Origin: Terrabacter sp. Root181
GTDB taxonomy: Bacteria; Actinomycetota; Actinomycetes; Actinomycetales; Dermatophilaceae
Reading direction: 5' to 3'
Length of the DNA: 64,000 nucleotides
Assembly: GCF_001428505.1 (NCBI RefSeq)
Contig: NZ_LMHU01000001.1
Span: 326,273 to 390,272, forward strand
Positions within the stretch are counted from its first letter, which is position 1; every line of letters begins with the position of its first letter. The notes under the pieces were generated by a model. That model was not told the DNA's origin and ran no database searches. It saw nothing but the letters and a program-made list of their open reading frames with translations. Shown piece by piece: positions 50,901 through 59,623 of this stretch. The position numbers and the translations under genes were made by a program.

Positions 50901-52607
50901 ATGGCCGAGTCGGAGACCCCGTCGCAGACCCAGTCGGAGACCAGGCACGGCATCGGTGTCAGCCCGGGCACGGCCTACGGGCCGGTGGTGCAGGTCGCAC
51001 CACCGGTCCGCCCGCCGGCCGACGAGGGTGCCGTCGACGACGAGGAGGCAGCGCTCGCCGACGTGCGCGCGGCATTCGAGTCGGTCGCCGTCTCGCTCGA
51101 GGAGCGGGCGACCCGGGTCGACGACACGGCCCAGCAGATCCTCAAGGCGACCGCCCTCATCGCGCGCGACAAGGGCCTCGTCAAGGCCGCGGCCAAGGAG
51201 CTCGCCGCCGGGCACGGGCGGGCCCACTCCATCGCCAACGCGGTGGAGACCTATGCCGCCCAGTTCGAGGCTCTCGGCGGCTACTTCGCCGAGCGGGTGG
51301 CCGACCTGCGTGACGTCGGGTCACGCGCTGTCGCAGCGGTGCTCGGGGTCCCGGCCCCCGGCGTCCCCCCCTTCACGGAGCCCAGCGTCATCGTCGCGGA
51401 GGACCTCGCGCCCGCCGAGACCGCGACGCTCGACCGGCGACTCGTCGTCGGCATCGTCACCGAGGCCGGCGGTCGCACGAGCCACACGGCGATCCTCGCC
51501 GCGCAGATGGGCATCCCCGCTGTCGTCCAGCTCGCCGGCGCGACCGAGATCGCGGCAGGTACCCCGATCGCGCTCGACGGCGACACCGGTGAGGTGACGA
51601 TCGCCCCGGACATGGAGCTCGTCACCGCCCAGCGGGAGCGGGCGGCGCGTCGGGCCGAGGCGCTGTCGCACCTCTCTGGACCGGGTCGCACGTCCGACGG
51701 CGCCGAGGTCGCGCTGCTCGCCAACATCGGTGGCGTCGAGGACGCCGTCGCCGCAGGCGCCCAGGACCTCGAAGGTGTCGGGCTCTTCCGCACCGAGTTC
51801 GTCTACCTCTCGGCGACCAAGGCCCCGACGGTCGAGGAGCAGACCGAGATCTACCGCGGTGTCTTCGCGCCCTTCGAGGGCCGGCGCGTCGTCGTGCGCA
51901 CCCTCGACGCCGGCGCCGACAAGCCGCTCAAGTTCGCCGACCTCGGGCCGGAGGAGAACCCCGCCCTCGGGCGTCGCGGCCTGCGGCTCTCGGCCGAGCG
52001 ACCCGACCTGCTCGACGCCCAGCTCGAGGCGCTCGCCGTCGCCGCCCGCGAGACCGGGGCCGACGTGCGCGTCATGGCCCCGATGGTCGCCACGGCCGAG
52101 GAGGCGGCGTGGTTCGCCCGACGGGTCCGCGAGAACGGGCTGCCCAAGGCGGGCGTCATGATCGAGGTGCCGGGAGCCGCCCTGCGGGCCCATGACGTCC
52201 TCGGTGAGGTCGACTTCGGCTCGCTCGGCACCAACGACCTCGCGCAGTACACCATGGCCGCCGACCGCATGCAGGGCGCGCTGTCCGACCTGCTCGACCC
52301 GTGGCAGCCGGGCGTCCTCGACGTCGTCGGGCTCGCGTGCGAGGGCGCCGCCCGGGCCGAGCGACCCATCGGGGTCTGCGGCGAGTCGGCCGGCGATCCG
52401 CTGCTCGCGCTCGTCCTCGTCGGGCTCGGCGTCTCGTCGCTGTCGATGGCGCCGAGCAAGGTCCCGGTCGTGCGGCTGGCACTGTCCCTCCACTCGGTCG
52501 CCGAGTGCCAGGCCCTCGCGGCCGCGGCCCGCGGTGCGCGCACCGCGATCGACGCCCTCACCGCCGTCCGGGAGGCGGCCCGCACCGAGCTCACCGACCT
52601 GCTCTGA
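50901..52607 (+). CDS. ptsI: PTS enzyme I (phosphoenolpyruvate-protein phosphotransferase)
   Basis: A 568-residue enzyme I. It has the phosphorylated histidine H195 (GGRTSHTAILAAQMGIP), the LFRTEFVYL and the GTNDLAQYTMAADR blocks of the C-terminal PEP-binding domain. Residues 1-15 are an extra acidic, glutamine-rich leader. Its last 17 bases overlap the convergent methyltransferase. Together with HPr and EIIABC it makes a complete PTS in a single locus. Confidence 0.93.
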   Translation: MAESETPSQTQSETRHGIGVSPGTAYGPVVQVAPPVRPPADEGAVDDEEAALADVRAAFESVAVSLEERATRVDDTAQQILKATALIARDKGLVKAAAKELAAGHGRAHSIANAVETYAAQFEALGGYFAERVADLRDVGSRAVAAVLGVPAPGVPPFTEPSVIVAEDLAPAETATLDRRLVVGIVTEAGGRTSHTAILAAQMGIPAVVQLAGATEIAAGTPIALDGDTGEVTIAPDMELVTAQRERAARRAEALSHLSGPGRTSDGAEVALLANIGGVEDAVAAGAQDLEGVGLFRTEFVYLSATKAPTVEEQTEIYRGVFAPFEGRRVVVRTLDAGADKPLKFADLGPEENPALGRRGLRLSAERPDLLDAQLEALAVAARETGADVRVMAPMVATAEEAAWFARRVRENGLPKAGVMIEVPGAALRAHDVLGEVDFGSLGTNDLAQYTMAADRMQGALSDLLDPWQPGVLDVVGLACEGAARAERPIGVCGESAGDPLLALVLVGLGVSSLSMAPSKVPVVRLALSLHSVAECQALAAAARGARTAIDALTAVREAARTELTDLL

Positions 52608-53625
52608 CACCGCCCGATTCGGTCACCGGCCTCGCGCGTGCCTCGAGGATCACGACGTCGGCGTCGGTCTCCACCAGGCGTGCGGGCCCGAAGCCGGCGG
52701 CGACGAACAGCGCGTCGAACTGCGCCGCCGTGCGTTCGCGCCCACCCGGCAGCACGAGCATGTTGAGGTCGGACAGGGCGGACTCGAGCTCGTGGCCCGG
52801 CCGGTCGAGCACGAGCTCGACGACGAGCACCACTCCGCCCGGTTCGAGGGAGCGACGACACGTGCGCAGGATCTCGACGCACCGCTCGTCGGACCAGTCG
52901 TGCAGCACCTTCTTCAGCAGGTAGGCGTCGGCGGACGGGACTGCCTCGAAGAAGCTGCCCGCCGCGACCGACCATCGGGACGCGACCGACTCGCTCGCAG
53001 TGGAGGGTGGACCGCCCGGTATGGCCTGGGGCAGGTCGAACACCGTGCCGTGCAGGTGCTCGTGCCGGGCCAGGACGGCCTCGAGCAGCACCCCGTGTCC
53101 ACCACCGACGTCGACGACCGAGGTGAGCCCGCCGAAGTCATACGCTCGAGCCACCGCCGCCGCCACCCTCGAGGTCAGCGCCGTCATGTTGTCGTTGAAG
53201 ATCGCGTTCGCCTCCGCGTGGGAGGCCCGGTAGGTCCAGACGTCCTCGCCGTGCAGGGCCTCGAACGCGTTGTCGCCCGTCCGCACGCTGTCGGCGAGGT
53301 GCCCCCAGGCCGCCCACGTCGCCGGGTCCTGGAGCGTGCGGGCCAGAGGCCGCAGCGAGCCGGCGACGTCGGTACGCAAGCCGGCCCCGAGCGGTGTTGC
53401 GGTGTAGGCGCCCTCGGTCGACACGGCATACAGCCCCAGTGCGACGAGCACCCTCATGAGCCGATCGAGGGTGTCCTCGTCCGCGCCCACGCGTCCCGCG
53501 AGCTGCGTCAGGGGCAACGGGCCGAGCGCGAGCTCGTCACTGAGCCCCAGCTCGGCGGCTGCGCTGACTGCCGCCGACGTCCGGAAGCCGGTGATCAACG
53601 ATCTGAGGTCAGGCGTCACGTCCAT
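52591..53625 (-). CDS. O-methyltransferase (family 2)
   Basis: A 344-residue SAM-dependent methyltransferase with an N-terminal winged-helix dimerisation domain (residues 1-110, LDRLMRVLVALGLYAV) and a Rossmann domain with VVDVGGGHGVLLEAVL (about 170-185) and LKKVLHDWSDERCVEIL, as in acetylserotonin/caffeate O-methyltransferases. It may belong to a small-molecule pathway; the acceptor is unknown. It converges with ptsI. Confidence 0.83.
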   Translation of the reverse strand: MDVTPDLRSLITGFRTSAAVSAAAELGLSDELALGPLPLTQLAGRVGADEDTLDRLMRVLVALGLYAVSTEGAYTATPLGAGLRTDVAGSLRPLARTLQDPATWAAWGHLADSVRTGDNAFEALHGEDVWTYRASHAEANAIFNDNMTALTSRVAAAVARAYDFGGLTSVVDVGGGHGVLLEAVLARHEHLHGTVFDLPQAIPGGPPSTASESVASRWSVAAGSFFEAVPSADAYLLKKVLHDWSDERCVEILRTCRRSLEPGGVVLVVELVLDRPGHELESALSDLNMLVLPGGRERTAAQFDALFVAAGFGPARLVETDADVVILEARARPVTESGGVRAGR

Positions 53626-53751
53626 CTCGCCATCGTCCTCCAGAAAGGGCCGTGACCACCCTCATAGGTCTGGAACGGTTGCAGGCCAAGGCGGCTCGAT
53701 AGACTCGAGGTGGACGTCGACACCGGCGCCCACGCGGCAAAGGAGCTCGGC

Positions 53752-54093
53752 ATGAGCACGTCCAGCCTCTTCATGGATCGGGTCCGTCTCGAGGACGGCT
53801 ACCACGAGGACGACCTCCCCTTCATCGAGCACGCGCTGACCCAGCTGTTCACCCAGCTCGAGCGCTTCGACCCCTCGATGGTCCACATCGGGCTCAGGGT
53901 CAAGGACCGCGGGCAGCCCGGCATGCACACCTCGGTCGAGGTCTGCATCAGCGGCCTGCCGACCGTTATCGGCGTCTCCAACCTCACCGACACCAAGGCC
54001 GCACTCAACGACGCCGAGATGAAGGTCGTGTCGCAGCTGCGCGAGGCCGCCGACCGCCACCACGACCGCCGTCCTCGCCAGCCCCGTCACTGA
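53752..54093 (+). CDS. HPF/RaiA-like ribosome hibernation protein
   Basis: A 113-residue protein. It has the ribosome-hibernation-factor profile: FIEHALTQLFTQLERF, LRVKDRGQPGMHTSVEVCISG, and a basic histidine/arginine C-terminus (DRHHDRRPRQPRH). It lacks the long C-terminal domain of the full actinobacterial HPF. An AAGGAG site precedes the ATG. Assignment is by pattern and moderate. Confidence 0.6.
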   Translation: MSTSSLFMDRVRLEDGYHEDDLPFIEHALTQLFTQLERFDPSMVHIGLRVKDRGQPGMHTSVEVCISGLPTVIGVSNLTDTKAALNDAEMKVVSQLREAADRHHDRRPRQPRH

Positions 54094-54096
54094 GCG

Positions 54097-56289
54097 TCAG
54101 TCGGACCCGGCGGAGAGCACGTCGGCGAGGTCGTAGCTGACGGGCTCCTCGAGCTGGTCGAACGTGCACGACTCGGGCGTGCGGTCCTCGCGCCACCGGA
54201 CGAACTGCGCCGTGTGCCGGAAGCGCGTGCCCTCCATGTGGTCGTAGCGCACCTCGACGACGCGCTCGGGTCGCAGTGGCACGAACGAGAGGTCCTTCTG
54301 GTTGTTCCAGCGGGAGTACTCCGACGACCGCGGAGTGCGTACGCCGCCGGCGTCCTCCGCGGGAGCCGCCCAGTTCCAGGGGTGCTCGTCCCACTCGGCG
54401 ACGAGCGGCTGGAGCTCCTCGAAGAGCTCCTTGCGGCGAGCCATCGGGAACGCGCCGATGACGCCGACCGAGGCGAGCTGCCCGTCCGCCCCGTAGAGCC
54501 CGAGCAGCAGCGAGCCGATGGCGTCGGGGCCGCTCTTGTGCACGCGGTAGCCGGCGACCACGCAGTCGGCGGTGCGCTCGTGCTTGAGCTTGAACATCAG
54601 TCGCTTGTCGGGCTCGTAGGCGATGTCGACGGGCTTGGCGATGACGCCGTCGAGCCCGGCGCCCTCGAACTGGGTGAACCAGCCCGTGGCGACGTCGCGG
54701 TCGGCGGTGGCGGCCGTGAGGTGGATCGGTGCCTCAGCCGTGGCGAGTGCCTTTTCGAGGGCCGCGCGCCGCTCGGCGAACGGCTTGTCGAGGTAGGACT
54801 CCTCGCCGAGCGCGAGCAGGTCGAAGGCGACGAACGACGCCGGCGTCTCGGCGGCGAGCTTCTTGACGCGTGAGGCCGCCGGGTGGATGCGCTGCTGGAG
54901 CAGGTCGAAGTCGAGACGGTCGCCGGACTCCGGTGCCACGAGGATGATCTCGCCGTCGATGACGCACTTGTCGGGGAAGTTCGCGAGGACGGCCTCGACG
55001 ACGTCGGGGAAGTAGCGCGTCATCGGCTTCTCGTTGCGCGACCCGATCTCGACGAGGTCACCGGACCGGAAGATGATCGACCGGAAACCGTCCCACTTCG
55101 GCTCGTAGAGCACGTCGACCTTGACGGCCGAGAAGTCCTTGACCGGCTTGGCCAGCATCGGTGACACGGGAGGGACCACCGGCATACCCCACGTCGTGCG
55201 CAGGTCGGCGTCGCGCTCGGCCTTGGGGGCCATGTACTCGGTGTCGGCCTTGTCCTGGCGACGCTTGCTCGGCTGCACGCGCGGCGGCTCGCCCGGCATC
55301 TTGGGGTAGTCGGGCGGGAAGTTCAGCTCACCGAGTCCACGCTCGCTGACGTCCTTGTCCCACAAGGTGATTGCGGCCGCCACGTCACCGACCTCATCGT
55401 CGATCCCGGCCCAGGCGTCGCTGCGGTCGGCGACGAGCTGCGGCACGGTCCGCACCGTGAGCTCCTTCGGGTCGACCGACCCGAGCTCGTCCCACGTGAC
55501 CGGCGTCGAGACCGGCGCGCCCGGGAGCGGCCGGGGGGAGTAGGCCGATGCGATGGTGCGGTCGCGGCAGGCCTGGTTGAAGTCGACGAAGATCTTCTCG
55601 CCGCGCTCCTCCTTCCACCACGAGGTCGTCACGAGGTCGGGCAGCCGGCGCTCGAGCTCGCGCGCGATGCCGATGACGCCGTGACGCACGTCGAGGAACT
55701 CGTGGGTCGGCGCGACCCGCGCGTAGACGTGCACGCCGCGGTTGCCGGACGTCTTGGCCCACGCCGTGAGGCCGATCTCGGCCATGACCTCGCGGAGCGC
55801 CAGGGCGGCCTCGACCGCGTCCTTGAAGCCCCGGCCCGGTTGCGGGTCGAGGTCGATGCGCAGCTCGTCCGGCTTGTCGACGTCGGCCGTGCGGACCGGC
55901 CACGGGTGGAAGGTGATGGTGTTCATCTGCGCCGCCCAGACGGCATCGGCGATCTCGTCGATGACGAGCTGCGGGTGCTTGCGGCCCGACGGATAGGTGC
56001 ACATGACCGTGCGCGTCCCCTCGGGCACGCCCTTGGGCGGGTTCTTGGAGAAGAACTCCTCGCCCTCGATGCCCTCCGGGAAGCGCTGCAGCGTCACCGG
56101 TCGGTCGCCGAGCGCGCGCAGCATGGGGTCGGCGACGGCGACGAGGTAGTGCGCCATGTCGAGCTTCGTCACCGGCTGGCCGTCCGCCATCCCGGCTGCC
56201 GGCCACAGCACCCGGTCGGGGCTCGAGACGCGCACCTCCCGCACCCCGGACGGACCTGGCGCTTCGACGACAGCGGGCTTGGCGCTCAC
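54097..56289 (-). CDS. ligD: LigD, polymerase-ligase of non-homologous end joining
   Basis: A 730-residue protein with a primase-polymerase domain first (about 15-300; metal-binding D146 and D148 in RIDLDPQ, and D236) and an ATP-dependent DNA ligase domain second (about 370-720; nucleophile K398 in EPKWDG). No nuclease (phosphoesterase) domain is present. A GTG start follows a TACGAT -10 box by six bases. No ku gene is in the window. It ends 4 bases after the hibernation-like gene on the opposite strand. Confidence 0.9.
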   Translation of the reverse strand: MSAKPAVVEAPGPSGVREVRVSSPDRVLWPAAGMADGQPVTKLDMAHYLVAVADPMLRALGDRPVTLQRFPEGIEGEEFFSKNPPKGVPEGTRTVMCTYPSGRKHPQLVIDEIADAVWAAQMNTITFHPWPVRTADVDKPDELRIDLDPQPGRGFKDAVEAALALREVMAEIGLTAWAKTSGNRGVHVYARVAPTHEFLDVRHGVIGIARELERRLPDLVTTSWWKEERGEKIFVDFNQACRDRTIASAYSPRPLPGAPVSTPVTWDELGSVDPKELTVRTVPQLVADRSDAWAGIDDEVGDVAAAITLWDKDVSERGLGELNFPPDYPKMPGEPPRVQPSKRRQDKADTEYMAPKAERDADLRTTWGMPVVPPVSPMLAKPVKDFSAVKVDVLYEPKWDGFRSIIFRSGDLVEIGSRNEKPMTRYFPDVVEAVLANFPDKCVIDGEIILVAPESGDRLDFDLLQQRIHPAASRVKKLAAETPASFVAFDLLALGEESYLDKPFAERRAALEKALATAEAPIHLTAATADRDVATGWFTQFEGAGLDGVIAKPVDIAYEPDKRLMFKLKHERTADCVVAGYRVHKSGPDAIGSLLLGLYGADGQLASVGVIGAFPMARRKELFEELQPLVAEWDEHPWNWAAPAEDAGGVRTPRSSEYSRWNNQKDLSFVPLRPERVVEVRYDHMEGTRFRHTAQFVRWREDRTPESCTFDQLEEPVSYDLADVLSAGSD

Positions 56290-56301
56290 CCGGCGATCGT
56301 A
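56290..56301 (-). promoter_or_regulatory. Leaderless -10 box of ligD
   Basis: TACGAT on the minus strand (56301-56296), six bases before the GTG at 56289. Confidence 0.5.
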
Positions 56302-56332
56302 GCGATGCGGTGCGACGTCGGGGCCGGGCCGC

Positions 56333-56417
56333 GCTGTGCATTGGGTCAGGGGGCGACTCAGCCCGGCGTGGAGCACGCGGGCCGCGGCCTGAGTCACGTG
56401 GCGACCCAACGCACAGC
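56333..56417. repeat. Inverted pair of the 29-bp dispersed repeat
   Basis: Left arm 56333-56361 (GCTGTGCATTGGGTC...GACTCAG), right arm 56389-56417 (CTGAGTCAC...GACCCAACGCACAGC). The arms match each other at about 21 of 29 positions and the single copy at 22616. The 27-base centre is GC-rich. Confidence 0.65.
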
Positions 56418-56460
56418 GTCCGGCGGCCGACAGCCCCGAAACGTCCGAACGGCGGCCGGG

Positions 56461-56610
56461 CGCGACGCGATCGTCTCCGTCCTCGACCACGTGGCCATCC
56501 CCACCGCGTGGGAGGTCACGGCCCCGGCCCGCCGTGTCGAGATGACGCAGTCCGGACGTCACCTGTCCGACCACGACGCGTACGTCGTGGACGTCGAGCC
56601 GGGCGCCTGA
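56461..56610 (+). pseudogene. C-terminal remnant of an endonuclease/exonuclease/phosphatase family protein
   Basis: An open plus-strand stretch encodes RDAIVSVLDHVAIPTAWEV...RHLSDHDAYVVDVE, where SDHD is the C-terminal active-site motif of DNase I-like phosphatases. Only about 50 residues remain, without the N-terminal catalytic motifs or a start codon. It abuts the inverted repeat pair, as if a deletion or insertion had removed the rest. Confidence 0.6.
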
Positions 56611-56656
56611 TCCGAGGCGCTGCACGCCATCCGCGCCGAGCGGGTACGTCTTCGCC

Positions 56657-57058
56657 ATGACCCAGGCGCCCACGCTCCACAACCTCGGCGGCGAACGCTT
56701 CGTGCTGCTGACGACCTACCGCCGCACCGGCGAGCCGGTCCCGACGCCCGTGTGGGTGCTCCCCGACGCCGGCGCCGCGATCGTCAGCACCCCCGAGGGC
56801 GCCGGCAAGCTCAAGCGCCTGCGCAACGACCCGCGCGTCACGATCCAGCCGTGCGACCGCCGCGGCAACGTCGAGCCCGACGCCCCCCTCGTCGACGGAC
56901 GAGCCGAGATCATCCGCGACTCGGCCGCCTCCGAGGCCGTCAACCGCCGGCTCGCCCGCAAGTACGGCGTCGAGTTCCGCATCTTCATGGCCATCGAGTG
57001 GGTCGCGCGCCGCGGCAACAGCAACCGCGTCGTCGTGCGGATCACCCCCACCGACTGA
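56657..57058 (+). CDS. PPOX class F420-dependent oxidoreductase
   Basis: A 133-residue split-barrel protein, paralogous to the one at 32554: RFVLLTTYRRTGEPVPTPVWVL, GKLKRLRNDPRVTIQPCDRRGN and a basic C-terminus. It would bind F420 or flavin. The ATG is preceded by TACGTC at six bases, a weaker leaderless pattern. The window therefore has two members of this family. Confidence 0.85.
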   Translation: MTQAPTLHNLGGERFVLLTTYRRTGEPVPTPVWVLPDAGAAIVSTPEGAGKLKRLRNDPRVTIQPCDRRGNVEPDAPLVDGRAEIIRDSAASEAVNRRLARKYGVEFRIFMAIEWVARRGNSNRVVVRITPTD

Positions 57059-57081
57059 GAACGGCTGAGACCGGCCGGCTG

Positions 57082-57900
57082 TCAGCTGCGCGCCACGAGG
57101 CTGACGACGTTAGCGAGCGCGATGAGCACCGCCGCCACGAACGGCACGCGCCCGCGCGCCACGACGGCGACGACCGCGAGGGCGGCGCACGCGACGAGCA
57201 GTGCCAGCCCGGTGGCGTCCAGGCCGGGGCCGAATGCCGCCACGACCGACCCCGCTAGAAGCACCGCGGGTGCCAGCCACCGCACGACCCGCTCGCCGAG
57301 GCGGTGCGGCAGGCCGCGCACCCCCGTGGCCTCGTCGTCGGCGAGGTCCGGCAGGGCGTTGAGCAGGTGGGCGCCGACGCCGAGCAGGCCGCCCGTGACG
57401 AGCACCCACGCGGGCGGCCAGACGGGGGAGGGGAGGGCGAGCGTGACGACGGCCGGCAGCGCGGCGAACGCGACGGCATACGGCAGCGGGGAGAGCGCGG
57501 TGCGCTTGAACCAGAGGTTGTAGGCCCAGCCGGACGCGACTCCGAGGAGCAGGTGGACAAGGCCCGAGGCCCAGCCGCACGCGAGCGACAGCACGACGCA
57601 GGCGACGAGGGCAGCGCCGCAGGCGGCCCGGACGACCGTCTCCGTCACGTCCCCGGCGGCGAGGGGCTTGTCGGTGCGCCCGACGGCGCGGTCGCGGCGC
57701 GCGTCGATGAGGTCGTTCGACCACCCGATCGAGAGCTGGCCGGTGAGGACGGCCGTGGTCACGAGGAGACCGCGCGTCAGGGTGTGCCCGGCCGACCAGG
57801 CGAGCAGGGCGGTGAGCACGGTGACGGCCAGGGTCGGGCCGGGGTGGCAGGCGAGCACCAGTGCACGCACCGTCCGCCCGACCCGCTGAACCTCCGCCAC
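57082..57900 (-). CDS. UbiA-family prenyltransferase
   Basis: A 272-residue integral membrane prenyltransferase with about eight helices. The first aspartate motif is ND(L)IDARRD (WSNDLIDARRD, about 61-70) and the second PDLADDE (about 190-196). It would attach an isoprenyl chain to an aromatic or polyketide acceptor. It starts at a GTG with TAGGCT (57912-57907) six bases upstream and is divergent from the type III PKS, 93 bases away. Confidence 0.87.
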   Translation of the reverse strand: MAEVQRVGRTVRALVLACHPGPTLAVTVLTALLAWSAGHTLTRGLLVTTAVLTGQLSIGWSNDLIDARRDRAVGRTDKPLAAGDVTETVVRAACGAALVACVVLSLACGWASGLVHLLLGVASGWAYNLWFKRTALSPLPYAVAFAALPAVVTLALPSPVWPPAWVLVTGGLLGVGAHLLNALPDLADDEATGVRGLPHRLGERVVRWLAPAVLLAGSVVAAFGPGLDATGLALLVACAALAVVAVVARGRVPFVAAVLIALANVVSLVARS

Positions 57901-57912
57901 GGGCCGAGCCTA
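57901..57912 (-). promoter_or_regulatory. Leaderless -10 box of the UbiA gene
   Basis: TAGGCT on the minus strand, six bases before the GTG at 57900. Confidence 0.5.
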
Positions 57913-57981
57913 GGCGCCCCGAAGGGACCGTCCCGGGGACGAGCGTGTCCAGTGTCAGGCCCCACCGGCGCCCGCGGCGCC

Positions 57982-57993
57982 TACGCTGGCCCG
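57982..57993 (+). promoter_or_regulatory. Leaderless -10 box of the type III PKS
   Basis: TACGCT (57982-57987) lies six bases before the GTG at 57994. Confidence 0.5.
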
Positions 57994-59064
57994 GTGAGCC
58001 ACCTTGCGGCCGTCCGCGGCGTCCTGCCTGACCACAGCTACGCGCAGGCCGACGTCACGGCCGCCTTCGCCGACGTGCTCGGCTCGACCGGGTCCGACCG
58101 CGCACTGCTCGAGCGGTTCCACGCCAACGCGGGAGTGAGCCAGCGACACCTCGCGCTGCCCCTCGAGCGCTACTGGCAGCTCGCGGACTTCGGGGCAGCC
58201 AACGACGAGTTCATCCGCGTCGGGACCGAGCTCGGCTCGCACGCCGTCACCAAGGCGCTCGCGGCATCCGGTCTCACTCCGCGGGACGTCGATCTCATCA
58301 TGTCGACGACGATCACCGGGCTGGCCGTCCCGTCTATCGAGGCCCGGGTCGCCGCCGAGATCGGCCTGCGCGACGACGTGAAGCGCGTCCCGCTCGTCGG
58401 ACTCGGCTGCGTCGCCGGCGCTGCAGGGGTCGCCCGCGTCCACGACTACCTCCTCGGCCACCCCGACGACATCGCTGTGCTCCTCTCGGTCGAGCTGTGC
58501 AGCCTCACCGTGCAGCGCGACGACCGGTCGACCGCGAACCTCGTCGCCAGCGGCCTGTTCGGGGACGGCGCGGCCGCGGTCGTCATGGTCGGGGCCCACC
58601 GCGCCGCGGCCCTCGCCCCCGCCCAGCCGCGCGTCGTCGCCACCCGCAGCCGGCTCTACCCTGGCACCGAGCGCGCCATGGGCTGGGACGTCGGAGCCAC
58701 CGGGCTGCGCATCGTCCTCGGCGCCGAGGTGCCCGACCTCGTCCGCGAGAACGTCCGCGACGACGTCGACCGCTTCCTCGCCGGCCAGGGCCTGACCCGC
58801 GCCGACATCGGCTGGTGGGTCGCCCACCCGGGCGGTCCCAAGGTCCTCGAGGCGATGGAGGAGGCGCTCGAGGTCGACCGGGAGGCCCTCGGCGTCACGT
58901 GGCGCTCGCTCGACCGCATCGGCAACCTCAGCTCCGCCTCCGTGCTCCACGTGCTCGCCGACACCCTCGCCGACCACACACCGGAGCCCGGCTCGTGGGG
59001 TGTCCTCATGGCGATGGGCCCCGGCTTCTGCCTCGAGCTCGTCCTGCTCCGCGCGGCCGACTGA
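57994..59064 (+). CDS. Type III polyketide synthase
   Basis: A 356-residue chalcone/stilbene synthase-like enzyme. The catalytic cysteine is C139 (LVGLGCVAGAAG), with His in AHPGGPK and Asn in IGNLSSAS completing the triad. It should condense malonyl-CoA units on an acyl starter to give a resorcinol, pyrone or phenol. The four genes that follow are tightly spaced on the same strand, so it leads a prenylated-polyketide operon with UbiA across the divergent promoter. Confidence 0.92.
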   Translation: MSHLAAVRGVLPDHSYAQADVTAAFADVLGSTGSDRALLERFHANAGVSQRHLALPLERYWQLADFGAANDEFIRVGTELGSHAVTKALAASGLTPRDVDLIMSTTITGLAVPSIEARVAAEIGLRDDVKRVPLVGLGCVAGAAGVARVHDYLLGHPDDIAVLLSVELCSLTVQRDDRSTANLVASGLFGDGAAAVVMVGAHRAAALAPAQPRVVATRSRLYPGTERAMGWDVGATGLRIVLGAEVPDLVRENVRDDVDRFLAGQGLTRADIGWWVAHPGGPKVLEAMEEALEVDREALGVTWRSLDRIGNLSSASVLHVLADTLADHTPEPGSWGVLMAMGPGFCLELVLLRAAD

Positions 59065-59071
59065 GGCGCCG

Positions 59072-59623
59072 ATGACCTCCCAGTGGCTCTTCACCGGCCT
59101 CGTCGTGCTCGTCGGCCTCGAACGCGTCGCCGAGCTCGTCGTGTCGAAACGCCATGCGGCGTGGGCGTTCTCGCGCGGTGGTGTGGAGCTTGGCCAGTCG
59201 CACTACCCCTTCATGGTGGGGCTTCACACCGGCCTGCTCGTCGGCGCCGTCGCAGAGGTCTGGGTGGCCGACCGTCCCTTCGTCCCGGTCCTCGGCTGGG
59301 TCATGCTCGCCCTCGTCGTCGCCAGCCAGGCCCTGCGCTGGTGGTGCATCACGACCCTCGGCAACCAGTGGAACACCCGCGTCATCGTCGTGCCGGGGCT
59401 CTCGCTCGTGCGACGCGGCCCCTATCGCCTCATCCCGCACCCGAACTACGTCGCGGTCGTCGTCGAGGGCTTCGCCCTGCCGCTCGTGCACACGGCCTGG
59501 CTCACAGCGCTCGTCTTCACGGTCGCCAACGCGGCACTGCTCACCGTACGCATCCGGGTCGAGAATGCCGCCCTGCGCGAGATCGCCTCTCCCGTAGGCG
59601 CTTCCGACGGGGCCGTCGCATGA
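59072..59623 (+). CDS. Isoprenylcysteine carboxyl methyltransferase-like protein
   Basis: A 183-residue membrane methyltransferase of the ICMT family. The C-terminal core is NQWNTRVIVVPGLSLVRRGPYRLIPHPNYVAVVVE, with the family motif RRGPYRLxxHPNY. Several hydrophobic segments precede it. Here the likely target is the hydroxyl of the polyketide ring or a quinol, since no protein prenylation is expected. It follows the PKS by 7 bases. Confidence 0.85.
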   Translation: MTSQWLFTGLVVLVGLERVAELVVSKRHAAWAFSRGGVELGQSHYPFMVGLHTGLLVGAVAEVWVADRPFVPVLGWVMLALVVASQALRWWCITTLGNQWNTRVIVVPGLSLVRRGPYRLIPHPNYVAVVVEGFALPLVHTAWLTALVFTVANAALLTVRIRVENAALREIASPVGASDGAVA

